Part shown: positions 29,028 to 35,761 of the stretch, piece after piece
Numbering within the stretch: position 1 is the stretch's first letter
How the letters are laid out: each line of letters begins with the position of its first letter
Assembly: GCA_021732025.1 (NCBI GenBank)
Contig: JAKFVU010000083.1
Span: 26,932-90,931, forward strand
Source of the DNA: Candidatus Obscuribacterales bacterium
Lineage (GTDB): Bacteria; Cyanobacteriota; Vampirovibrionia; Obscuribacterales; Obscuribacteraceae
DNA length: 64,000 nucleotides
Direction of reading: 5' to 3'
Made by a program: the position numbers and the translations under genes
The notes under the pieces: model-generated
Databases searched by the model: none
What the model was told of the DNA's origin: nothing
The model's input: only the letters and a program-made list of their open reading frames with translations

Positions 29028-30200
29028 ATGAACAAGCTTGCAAGAAGCAATAAAATCTTGCTTTGCGTATCGAACACTGGAGGAGGCCATCGTAGTGCAG
29101 CGACAGCAATCAAAAACGCCATCGATGAGCTAACAGCGACTGAAAAGCTTCCTACTGCGAAATACGAAGTGCTGATAGTCGACGTTGTTGAGAACAGCAA
29201 TGCACTGCATAAAGGTTTTGTAGGCATCTATAACTTTCTCCTGCGTTATCAGCAAGGTTGGATGAAATACTACTACAGTGCTATTCAAACTCTAAAACCA
29301 GACAATTCAGCTCTAGGATACTGGTTAGCATCTTCATATCTAAAAAAATTGCTGCACGAAATAGAGCCTGTGGTCGTGGTCTCAATACACCCTATGGCCA
29401 ACCACTATTTAGCTCGAGCACTAGCAGATGCACAACTGCCCAATAAGCCTCTACTAATTCTTGATGTGATTGATCCGAATGCTAAATTGTGGATTGGCTG
29501 GGCATGCCGCGACGCCAGTACAATTATTGTAGCCAACGAATTAGCGCAAAAACGCCTGGTATCACTAGGTATAGATGCAGGGAAAATAGCCACCATCGGT
29601 ATGCCAATCGACCCAACTTTTCTACAACCAGCAAAGATCAGCAGAGAAAAATTTCTCACAGAGCTAAACTTAACACCAGATATGGTGACTATTTGCCTAA
29701 CGGCCGGTTGGGCTGGTGGTGGTAATTTCGTCAAAATATACAAGGCTTTAATAGGCGTACAAAAAACAATTCAAGTGATAGTCATTTGTGGTAAAAACGA
29801 AAAACTGCATAAAGCGATTACCCAGATTTCGCGCAAAATGCCATTCAAAACAGCCGTAGAAAAAGAGTTACCATCGCTATCAAATGCCATGAGTGCCTGC
29901 GACCTGCTCGTAACAAAAGCCGGCGGGCTCACAACCTTCGAAGCCATAGCGCGTCGACTACCAATGGCGATCGACATGCTTACGGAACCGATGCCACAAG
30001 AAATTGGCACAGCAGAGATTCTAATTGCAGCAGGCTTAGCTAAGCCAATAAGGAAGGCAACAGACATAATAGCTCTCGTCGAAGAGACTAAACATATAGA
30101 AGACAGAGAGGCCAGTGCACTTCCGTCAATAAACAACCTTGATCGCACACATGCCGTATACGACATAGCAAAACTAATTTTGAAAAACTGTCATATCTAA
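29028..30200 (+). CDS. MGDG-synthase-like diacylglycerol glycosyltransferase (GT28)
   Basis: 390 residues from ATG 29028 (AAGGTG 7 bases upstream; GTG 29022 overlaps that site). Starts with the MGDG-synthase N-terminal domain: ILLCVSNTGGGHRSAATAIKNAI. The second Rossmann half has ICLTAGWAGGGNF, then LVTKAGGLTTFEAIARRLPM, the GT28 donor-binding region. Transfers a sugar from a nucleotide sugar to diacylglycerol. Chloroplasts and some bacteria use such enzymes to replace phospholipids under phosphate limitation. Donor sugar not predictable. 23 bp before the next gene. Confidence 0.85.
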   Translation: MNKLARSNKILLCVSNTGGGHRSAATAIKNAIDELTATEKLPTAKYEVLIVDVVENSNALHKGFVGIYNFLLRYQQGWMKYYYSAIQTLKPDNSALGYWLASSYLKKLLHEIEPVVVVSIHPMANHYLARALADAQLPNKPLLILDVIDPNAKLWIGWACRDASTIIVANELAQKRLVSLGIDAGKIATIGMPIDPTFLQPAKISREKFLTELNLTPDMVTICLTAGWAGGGNFVKIYKALIGVQKTIQVIVICGKNEKLHKAITQISRKMPFKTAVEKELPSLSNAMSACDLLVTKAGGLTTFEAIARRLPMAIDMLTEPMPQEIGTAEILIAAGLAKPIRKATDIIALVEETKHIEDREASALPSINNLDRTHAVYDIAKLILKNCHI

Positions 30201-30223
30201 TATCAGCAGAGGGACGAAGCCGA

Positions 30224-31408
30224 GTGAAATACACGATAGCACTAGCAACAATGTTGGCAACCCTCAGTGGACCGAGTGCAATTTCACAACCAATCGGGCA
30301 AGGCAACAATGGTGCCCAACACTACCAACGAATCAATCAAGATGCTGAGGACAATTTTGACCAGAGACTAGCAAACATAGACGCCATGATCAAAGAACGC
30401 ATGGTCTCTTGCAACGTACCAGGTTACGCAATTGGCATCATCAAATCGGGCCAAGTAGTATTTGAAAAAAGCTATGGTTATGCTGATATCGAACGACAAA
30501 TTCCAGTTTCCAATGACACCATATTTGGTTTAGCATCGGTTACTAAGACCTTTACTGGTGTTACTCTGCTATCACTTGTAGATAGAGGCCTTGTTAGCCT
30601 GGATGACCCGCTCGAAAAATATGTTAATGGCTTAACGAAAGCATATAAAACACTTACAATACGCCAGCTCTCTACTATGTCTGCCGGCATCGCGGAAAAA
30701 ATAAATCCAGAGGTGAATTGGAAAGATCAATTGGATATTCTTGTGCATACTCCACTTGTGTCAGAGCCGGGATCTCAGTATCACTATTCCAACTTTAGCT
30801 ATAGGCTAATCGGTACTATTATTGCCAAAGCTTCTGGCAAACCGTATTTAGAAATGGTCAGAGAAACAATTTTGGCACCACTACAAATGAGAAACACCGG
30901 AACAACAATTTTACTGGCACCCACCGGATTGGTGGCACAAGGCTATTCACTAAATAAAGCCGGAAGGCTATCGCCCGTCGCTTACAAGAGCCCAGCAGTT
31001 TCATTTTCGGCTGGAATGCTAGCGAGCAACTGCAATGACATGCTTCGATATGCACTTGGTTTGATGTCGCGCCGCATACTTTCTGAACAAGGTTACAGAA
31101 AGCTATGGTACGACCGTCCAGCTCTAAGCACTGGCCAACCCAATCCATGGGCATTCGGTTGGAAAGCAGGTCCCAATGCAGCCATGGGTGGACAACACCA
31201 AGTATTCTGGGGCGGGGCGACGCAAGGTGTAGGCTCAATTATAATAATTTTGCCGGAGAGCAATTGCGCAGTCGTTGCTCTAAGCAGTTTGCGTACAGCG
31301 GAGGTTCATAACATTGGCAAGACTGCTATGCGCATGGCCTTTGGTAATACCAAGGATTCTGAGCAGCAAGAGGAACCAATGGAAGACCAAAATAGCCGAA
31401 GCGAGTAA
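30224..31408 (+). CDS. Secreted serine beta-lactamase-fold hydrolase
   Basis: 394 residues, GTG start with GAGGGA upstream. Short signal peptide (residues 1-20). Class C/ DD-peptidase-like motifs: S-V-T-K (SxxK), Y-S-N (YxN), and a late G-G-A-T-Q-G replacing K-T-G. Members include esterases, peptidases and penicillin-binding proteins; the substrate cannot be told. Likely co-transcribed with the glycosyltransferase 23 bp upstream. Ends in an acidic tail (EQQEEPMEDQ). Confidence 0.85.
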   Translation: MKYTIALATMLATLSGPSAISQPIGQGNNGAQHYQRINQDAEDNFDQRLANIDAMIKERMVSCNVPGYAIGIIKSGQVVFEKSYGYADIERQIPVSNDTIFGLASVTKTFTGVTLLSLVDRGLVSLDDPLEKYVNGLTKAYKTLTIRQLSTMSAGIAEKINPEVNWKDQLDILVHTPLVSEPGSQYHYSNFSYRLIGTIIAKASGKPYLEMVRETILAPLQMRNTGTTILLAPTGLVAQGYSLNKAGRLSPVAYKSPAVSFSAGMLASNCNDMLRYALGLMSRRILSEQGYRKLWYDRPALSTGQPNPWAFGWKAGPNAAMGGQHQVFWGGATQGVGSIIIILPESNCAVVALSSLRTAEVHNIGKTAMRMAFGNTKDSEQQEEPMEDQNSRSE

Positions 31409-31494
31409 CCTCCTAAAATAGTAAATTGATTAGTCATTTTTTTATTGCAATGTCGGTGATAGATCGACATGTTGCAGATTGAGAAATTTTCTGT

Positions 31495-31522
31495 TTGCAC
31501 TTTTTGCCACTCATGCTATAGT
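31495..31522 (+). promoter_or_regulatory. Sigma-70-like promoter ahead of the tRNA array
   Basis: TTGCAC at 31495-31500 and TATAGT at 31517-31522, spacer 16 bp. Start predicted near 31529, leaving a leader of about 180 nt before the first tRNA. The leader holds the inverted repeat GCCAATT-T-AATTGGC (31593-31607). From 31409 to 31494 I see nothing else of note; the 302-bp gap 31409-31710 is this promoter and leader. Confidence 0.6.
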
Positions 31523-31710
31523 GAAAAAACGTTCGCCACCAAAAGGTATTTCATCGTGACCTGGTCTCTACAGCATCAAAGCCTCAACGGAAGCCAATTT
31601 AATTGGCTGAATCCGCTGCGTCATGGCTTCGCTGTACAGAATCAAAAGGATCACGATCATGTTGTCTTACAAAACCCCAATCCGTCAAACCCGCGCATCT
31701 AATTGTCCTT

Positions 31711-31782
31711 CGGGGATTAGTTCACTGGTAGAACGTGGGCTTTGGGAGCTCAATGTACGAGGTTCGATTCCTCGATCTCCGA
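31711..31782 (+). tRNA. tRNA-Pro (UGG)
   Basis: 72 nt. Acceptor CGGGGAT pairs with ATCTCCG; D arm GTTC/GAAC; anticodon stem TGGGC/GCTCA with loop TTTGGGA gives UGG; T arm CGAGG-TTCGATT-CCTCG. Discriminator A. CCA is not encoded. First gene of the array. Confidence 0.85.
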
Positions 31783-31790
31783 TTGTTTAT

Positions 31791-31863
31791 TGTGCTATAG
31801 CTCAGTTGGCAGAGCGACCGCCTGTTAAGCGGTTTGTCCCTGGTTCGAGCCCAGGTAGCACAG
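31791..31863 (+). tRNA. tRNA-Asn (GUU)
   Basis: 73 nt. Acceptor TGTGCTA pairs perfectly with TAGCACA; D stem GCTC/GAGC; anticodon stem ACCGC/GCGGT, loop CTGTTAA gives GUU; T arm CCTGG-TTCGAGC-CCAGG. Discriminator G. No encoded CCA. 8 bp after tRNA-Pro. Confidence 0.9.
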
Positions 31864-31868
31864 AAATA

Positions 31869-31895
31869 TTCTGCGCAGTTGGCAGCTGCGCAGAA
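31869..31895 (+). other. 10-bp hairpin between tRNA-Asn and tRNA-Gln
   Basis: Perfect inverted repeat TTCTGCGCAG (31869-31878), loop TTGGCAG, complement 31886-31895. It falls exactly in the gap between two tRNAs. It has no T tract, so it is more likely an RNA processing signal, or a relic of a tRNA D arm, than a terminator. Confidence 0.5.
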
Positions 31896-31899
31896 ATAC

Positions 31900-31971
31900 T
31901 CCGCGGTCGTCTAACTGGCAGGACAGCGCCCTTTGAAGGCGCGAATCTTGGTTCGAATCCAGGCGGCGGAA
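31900..31971 (+). tRNA. tRNA-Gln (UUG)
   Basis: 72 nt. Acceptor TCCGCGG with CGGCGGA (one mismatch, G-G); D stem GTCT/GGAC; anticodon stem GCGCC/GGCGC, loop CTTTGAA gives UUG; T arm CTTGG-TTCGAAT-CCAGG. Discriminator A. No encoded CCA. Confidence 0.85.
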
Positions 31972-31975
31972 AATT

Positions 31976-32048
31976 GTGGCTATGGTCTAGCAGTCTAAGA
32001 CTCTGGTTTGTGATATCAGAAACGTGGGCGCGAATCCCACTAGCCACC
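31976..32048 (+). tRNA. tRNA-His (GUG), atypical T loop
   Basis: 73 nt. Acceptor GTGGCTA/TAGCCAC; anticodon stem CTGGT/ATCAG, loop TTGTGAT gives GUG; T stem GTGGG/CCCAC. The T loop reads CGCGAAT instead of TTCGAAT, and the D loop lacks the GG pair. Base -1 is T, not the G normally encoded for tRNA-His. Discriminator C, followed by CCA (32049-32051). Possibly a relaxed or degenerating gene. Confidence 0.7.
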
Positions 32049-32052
32049 CCAT

Positions 32053-32126
32053 CCGGGATTAGGAAAATTGGTAAATCCGCCCGCCTTAGAAGCGGTTTTT
32101 TCTCAGTTCGAGTCTGAGATCCCGGA
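32053..32126 (+). tRNA. Leu-anticodon tRNA (UAG) with short variable loop
   Basis: 74 nt without CCA; CCA is encoded at 32127-32129. Acceptor CCGGGAT pairs perfectly with ATCCCGG; T arm CTCAG-TTCGAGT-CTGAG. Anticodon loop CTTAGAA gives UAG (reads CUA). The variable region is only about five T residues, whereas bacterial tRNA-Leu has a long variable arm. The anticodon stem has four good pairs and one mismatch. Amino-acid identity is therefore inferred from the anticodon only. Confidence 0.7.
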
Positions 32127-32130
32127 CCAA

Positions 32131-32202
32131 GCGAGAATCGGTTAATTGGTAAACCAACTGATTCCAAATCAGTGACTGAGCGTTCGAATCGTTCTTCTCG
32201 CG
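32131..32202 (+). tRNA. tRNA-Trp (CCA)
   Basis: 72 nt plus encoded CCA at 32203-32205. Acceptor GCGAGAA/TTCTCGC; D stem GGTT/AACC; anticodon stem ACTGA/TCAGT, loop TTCCAAA gives CCA; T arm GAGCG-TTCGAAT-CGTTC. Discriminator G. Confidence 0.9.
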
Positions 32203-32207
32203 CCATT

Positions 32208-32280
32208 GCCATTGTAGTGATTGTGGTCAACACGTGCCGTTGAAGGCGGCGAAAAACTGGCTCGAAACCAGTCGATGGCA
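32208..32280 (+). tRNA. tRNA-Phe (GAA)
   Basis: 73 nt plus encoded CCA at 32281-32283. Acceptor GCCATTG/CGATGGC; D stem GTG/CAC; anticodon stem TGCCG/CGGCG, loop TTGAAGG gives GAA; T arm ACTGG-CTCGAAA-CCAGT (loop begins CT rather than TT). Discriminator A. Last gene of the array. Confidence 0.8.
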
Positions 32281-32314
32281 CCACTTAGAATTTAGACTTG
32301 GAGGGAAACTAAGA

Positions 32315-32374
32315 ATGAAGCTGTTAGAGTTTCGGTTTAAAAATCTGACAAAGTCACTATGCGTGCGCAGCTGA
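32315..32374 (+). CDS. Possible 19-residue small ORF
   Basis: ATG at 32315 with GGAGGG 9 bases upstream, reading MKLLEFRFKNLTKSLCVRS then TGA. The ribosome binding site is strong but the frame is short and overlaps a degenerate copy of the 27-bp dyad. It may be a leader peptide or chance. Confidence 0.25.
   Translation: MKLLEFRFKNLTKSLCVRS
32323..32349. repeat. Degenerate outlying copy of the 27-bp dyad
   Basis: GTTAGA-N15-TCTGAC, exactly 27 bp, differing from the main units in the right arm by one base. Lies 112 bp before the main array. A further right half-unit (TCTAAC) sits at 32443-32448. Confidence 0.6.
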
Positions 32375-32460
32375 GTTCTTTTGTTGTGGAACTGCTGTTG
32401 GACTGCAAACCTTGGATCTTCCTTGGCTATTCAAGCAAAAAATCTAACAACTGATTCGGT

Positions 32461-32749
32461 GTTAGAATTTCAATTTTAAAATCTAACACCGGATCATAGT
32501 TAGAATTTAAATCCGAAAATCTAACACCGGATCATAGTTAGAATTTAAATCCGAAAATCTAACACCGGATCATAGTTAGAAATAAATTCCGAAAATCTAA
32601 CTCCGATCATAGTTAGAAATAAAATCCGAAAATCTAACTCCGATCATAGTTAGAAATAAAATCCGAAAATCTAACTCCGATCATAGTTAGAAATAAAATC
32701 CGAAAATCTAACTCCGATCATAGTTAGAAATAAATTCCGAAAATCTAAC
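32461..32749. repeat. Eight tandem 27-bp dyads (GTTAGA-N15-TCTAAC) with 10-11 bp gaps
   Basis: Units at 32461, 32499, 32537, 32575, 32612, 32649, 32686 and 32723, each 27 bp. Each begins GTTAGA and ends TCTAAC, so each is a 6-bp-arm inverted repeat. Gaps are ACCGGATCATA (11 bp, three times) then TCCGATCATA (10 bp, four times). Period 37-38 bp. The units fall into an early type (GTTAGAATTT..) and a later type (GTTAGAAATA..). Gaps are constant, so this is not CRISPR. No T tracts, so not stacked terminators. It lies between the tRNA array and an AbiEi-like DNA-binding protein gene, with 67 bp from the last unit to that gene. Confidence 0.95.
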
Positions 32750-32816
32750 GCCTCCATTGAACCATTTGCCCCATCGCAGCGTTATTAAAGATACACGCTG
32801 TTTATGAGGTGCATTC

Positions 32817-33407
32817 ATGAGCTGTCATGGCAATATTCTCAACTTTATCCATTCTCTACCTCCTGGTGCCTGGTTCGCTACGCAGCAAGTTCTCAATCTC
32901 GGCACGAGAGAGGCAATCGATCAGACTTTATACAGGCTGGTAAAGTGTGGTTATCTCACTCGTATTGCGTGGGGCATATTCACCTTACGATTTGGCGAGC
33001 AAACATTTGAACCGCTGGCGGTGGCAATTTTCAAAGCAAAAATGTTTAAGAAGAAAGTAACTATTCACGGCCTCGACATTGCCAGGCGAATCGGCCTCAT
33101 TGCAGAACCAGCAGAGCATCCGCTTTACAGCGTATATGGAGTTAGTAGCTGTTTTCAATCACAAAAAAGAGAAATCACACTAAAAAGCCACTCGGCGAGA
33201 AAAATTGCCCTTGAAGGATCTTCAATAGGCGAGACTATCAGTGCCCTCTGGTTTCTCGGTCGCGAAAATTGTGATTTCGAAACAGTGCAAACCGCACTTA
33301 GAACTCTCTCCAAAGACGACATCAGAGAACTTGGGCAGTCTGCAGATCGCATGCCCGGCTGGTTGACGAGAATGATTCGCTATGGCATAAGTTTTCAAAC
33401 AGGGTAG
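32817..33407 (+). CDS. AbiEi/DUF6088-like DNA-binding protein (type IV antitoxin fold), solo
   Basis: 196 residues, ATG with GAGGTG 5 bases upstream. N-terminal winged-helix domain: PPGAWFATQQVLNLGTREAIDQTLYRLVKCGYLTRIAWGIF, the pattern of AbiEi-like antitoxins and DUF6088. The C-terminal domain has the KITLKSHSARKIAL-like strand and a helical end. No AbiEii-type nucleotidyltransferase toxin follows: the next gene is on the opposite strand 1 bp away. It probably acts as a transcription factor, and the dyad array upstream is its obvious candidate operator. Confidence 0.75.
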   Translation: MSCHGNILNFIHSLPPGAWFATQQVLNLGTREAIDQTLYRLVKCGYLTRIAWGIFTLRFGEQTFEPLAVAIFKAKMFKKKVTIHGLDIARRIGLIAEPAEHPLYSVYGVSSCFQSQKREITLKSHSARKIALEGSSIGETISALWFLGRENCDFETVQTALRTLSKDDIRELGQSADRMPGWLTRMIRYGISFQTG

Positions 33408-33408
33408 C

Positions 33409-34083
33409 TCACTGCTCTGATAACTTGTATCCAACACCATGAACATTCTGAATCAGGGACGGCACTCCTTCAGTATCGATCTTATTTCTAAGTTTCTTTA
33501 TCGTAGTGCGAATCGTCTCAGGAGATTTCTCTGAATCAGCTGTCCAAACTCGTTCCAAAAGGGTGGAAGCATTAAATATTTGTTCCTGATGGCGCATCAA
33601 AAATTCCAAGAGCGCAAATTCCATTCGCGGAAGGTGAACCTGCACGCCATCCACAGTGACACAGTGCTTGGCACTATCTAGAACTAGATTGCCCGCCTTA
33701 AGTAGACTTGAAGTGAGAGCACCTGGTCGTCTCAAAAGAGCACGTACTCTGGCGGATAACTCCTTAAGGTGAAACGGCTTGGTTAGATAATCATCGGCCC
33801 CAGCGTCTAGCCCAGTGGCCCGGTCATCAACCGCATCTTGCCCTGTAAGCATAAGAATTGGGCAACCACCACCGCTATCTCTGTAACGTCGACAAACCTC
33901 AAGACCACTAAGTCGCGGCAAATTAATATCCAAGATAACTAAATCGTATTCGTAAGCCTTAATCATCTCAAGAGCTTCGCTACCGGTCGTGACGTGCTCG
34001 ACCAGATATTTCTCAAATAGTAACCAATCCTTGACCGAGCCAGCGACTTGGAGGTCATCTTCCACTATCAAGATCTTGGGCAT
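33409..34083 (-). CDS. OmpR/PhoB-family response regulator
   Basis: 224 residues, standard length. Receiver: VEDDLQ, phospho-Asp in DLVILDINLPRLSG, LTGQD, Lys in LTKPF. C-terminal winged-helix: LPRMEFALLEFLMRH, TIRTTIKKLRNKI and NVHGVGYKL. Divergent from the histidine kinase at 34146, with 62 bp between, so probably its partner. OmpR-type regulators bind direct repeats spaced 10-11 bp. Confidence 0.9.
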   Translation of the reverse strand: MPKILIVEDDLQVAGSVKDWLLFEKYLVEHVTTGSEALEMIKAYEYDLVILDINLPRLSGLEVCRRYRDSGGGCPILMLTGQDAVDDRATGLDAGADDYLTKPFHLKELSARVRALLRRPGALTSSLLKAGNLVLDSAKHCVTVDGVQVHLPRMEFALLEFLMRHQEQIFNASTLLERVWTADSEKSPETIRTTIKKLRNKIDTEGVPSLIQNVHGVGYKLSEQ

Positions 34084-34145
34084 ATTGAGTTCCGATTGGT
34101 CACTGTTGAAATGCTATCATTTGCCATTATATCCTCTTGGTTTTT

Positions 34146-35654
34146 ATGCGTTTTGACCTGAAAATAAGTCAAATTGGTTGGATTCTAGTGGGCGTGCCAC
34201 TAGCATTTGAGCTGCTCTTTGTCGCTCTTTTAAGCTATTCAGTTCACCAGGCCGAGCTTGAGATTAAACGCCAGGAGCACGCTAAAGACATCGTTTATAG
34301 TGCTAGTTCAGCCGGTACTTACGCGACGCAAAGTGCAGTCAATGTCGGTGCTTATACAGTTTCACGAGCGGAACATTTCAAAGACCTATTTCGCGAAAAC
34401 AAAACTCGAACAGTAGAAGCGTTTAATGAACTAGAAAGTCTACTCACAAGCAGCAGCGATGTTGACTATTTAAATAGGGCGCGAGAAGCACGGCAAGCGG
34501 CAAACGCCGGTATGCAACTCTTAGAAGAATTAATCGACAGTGTCGATCGCGGAAGAGGTAGTCGGAATGTTTTAGCTAGTCACGGCACAATGAGTAGCGT
34601 AAAAAGAATTATTGACCGCCTCCACATCAAACTGAAATCAATTTCTCGCGAGCAAGCAGCTGCAACTGCCGACAGCCCCAAACGAGAAGCACAGTTTCGG
34701 AAATTGACTGAAATTTTCTTGGTCGCAGGTATCACGGCCAATATTCTCATAGCCTTCGCCCTGGCATTCTTCTTCTCGCGCAGCATCATTAAAAAAGTAG
34801 GCGTGATTTCAGAAAATGCGGCTCGATTGCCTAAAGGAATTGCTCTTAATGACCCGTTAATAGGCAGAGATGAAATCACTCACCTCGATCATGTCTTTCA
34901 TTCAATGGCCACTGATTTAGACGATGCAAAGAAAATGCAACAGTATCTGATTGCAATGGTGAGCCATGATTTGCGCTCGCCGCTTACCTCGCTGCAAGGA
35001 GTACTCACTGTCCTTTCGGCTGGCGCGGCCGGTGAGCTTCCAGCGGCAGCGCAGACGAAAATTGCCGCGGCAGAAAATGATCTGGGACGATTAATCAAGC
35101 TGACCAACGACTTACTCGACACTGAGCGACTGGCCTCCGGCCAGCTAGAGCTTCAGCCAATACGTTGCTTGCTGGCAGATATTGTAGAAGAAGCCATGGC
35201 AGCCGTTGCCACTTTTGCCAATCAGCATAACGTTAAAGTAGTGGCTGCAGAACTGGAAAATGGCAAAGCCATGAACACAATGATTGACCTTGACCCAGAG
35301 CGCATTGGCCAAGTACTAACTAACCTGCTGACGAATGCAATCAAATACTCCCCGGCTGGCAGTGAAGTGCTAATTAAGGCAGAGGCAGCGCCCAAGCAAG
35401 GCGGAAGAGAACAGATCAGGGTCTCTATAATCGACAAAGGACGCGGCGTGCCATCGGCCTTTCAAGAAAGCATATTTGAAAAATTCAAACAGGTGCAAGA
35501 ATCCGACTCGCGCGATCTAGGCGGCAAAGGGCTGGGGCTAGCAATTTGCAAATCGATTGTTGAGCAACACGGCGGACAGATTGGCGTATTTAGCGAAGGC
35601 GACCGCGGCAGCACCTTCTGGTTTGAGATACCCGTCAAGCGAATCACAGCTTAG
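34146..35654 (+). CDS. Membrane-bound sensor histidine kinase
   Basis: 502 residues from ATG 34146 (TTG at 34137 also in frame). TM1 about residues 10-30, a roughly 150-residue extracytoplasmic helical sensor, TM2 about 195-215, HAMP, HisKA with His in MVSHDLRSPLTSL, HATPase with NLLTNAIKYSP, DKGRGVP and GLGLAI. No obvious ribosome binding site. Partner of the divergent OmpR-type regulator. Signal unknown; the sensor has no recognisable domain. Confidence 0.9.
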   Translation: MRFDLKISQIGWILVGVPLAFELLFVALLSYSVHQAELEIKRQEHAKDIVYSASSAGTYATQSAVNVGAYTVSRAEHFKDLFRENKTRTVEAFNELESLLTSSSDVDYLNRAREARQAANAGMQLLEELIDSVDRGRGSRNVLASHGTMSSVKRIIDRLHIKLKSISREQAAATADSPKREAQFRKLTEIFLVAGITANILIAFALAFFFSRSIIKKVGVISENAARLPKGIALNDPLIGRDEITHLDHVFHSMATDLDDAKKMQQYLIAMVSHDLRSPLTSLQGVLTVLSAGAAGELPAAAQTKIAAAENDLGRLIKLTNDLLDTERLASGQLELQPIRCLLADIVEEAMAAVATFANQHNVKVVAAELENGKAMNTMIDLDPERIGQVLTNLLTNAIKYSPAGSEVLIKAEAAPKQGGREQIRVSIIDKGRGVPSAFQESIFEKFKQVQESDSRDLGGKGLGLAICKSIVEQHGGQIGVFSEGDRGSTFWFEIPVKRITA

Positions 35655-35666
35655 GTTATGCCTAAA

Positions 35667-35692
35667 CCTTAAGCCAAAAACTTGGCTTAAGG
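35667..35692. terminator. 11-bp hairpin after the histidine kinase gene
   Basis: CCTTAAGCCAA (35667-35677), loop AAAC, complement 35682-35692, 12 bp after the stop. No T tract follows, so termination is inferred from position and stem strength. Confidence 0.5.
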
Positions 35693-35761
35693 TACCAAAT
35701 AGTCACAATCTAAAACTATCATCCTAATATTCGCCCAAGGCCACAACGTTAGGAATTTACT

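Noticed and set aside
31623..32117. Plus-strand 164-codon frame with AAAGGAT before ATG, and a 160-codon minus frame at 31802-32284
   Set aside because: Both run through the tRNA genes; the protein-like motifs (e.g. SSLVERG, GFEPVFRR) are the usual translations of tRNA sequence.
32461..32749. CRISPR array
   Set aside because: The 27-bp units are separated by identical 10-11 bp sequences; there are no variable spacers and no cas genes.
32461..32749. Integron attC sites
   Set aside because: GTTAGA/TCTAAC echo the attC core sites, but the dyads are 27 bp with no cassette ORFs or integrase.
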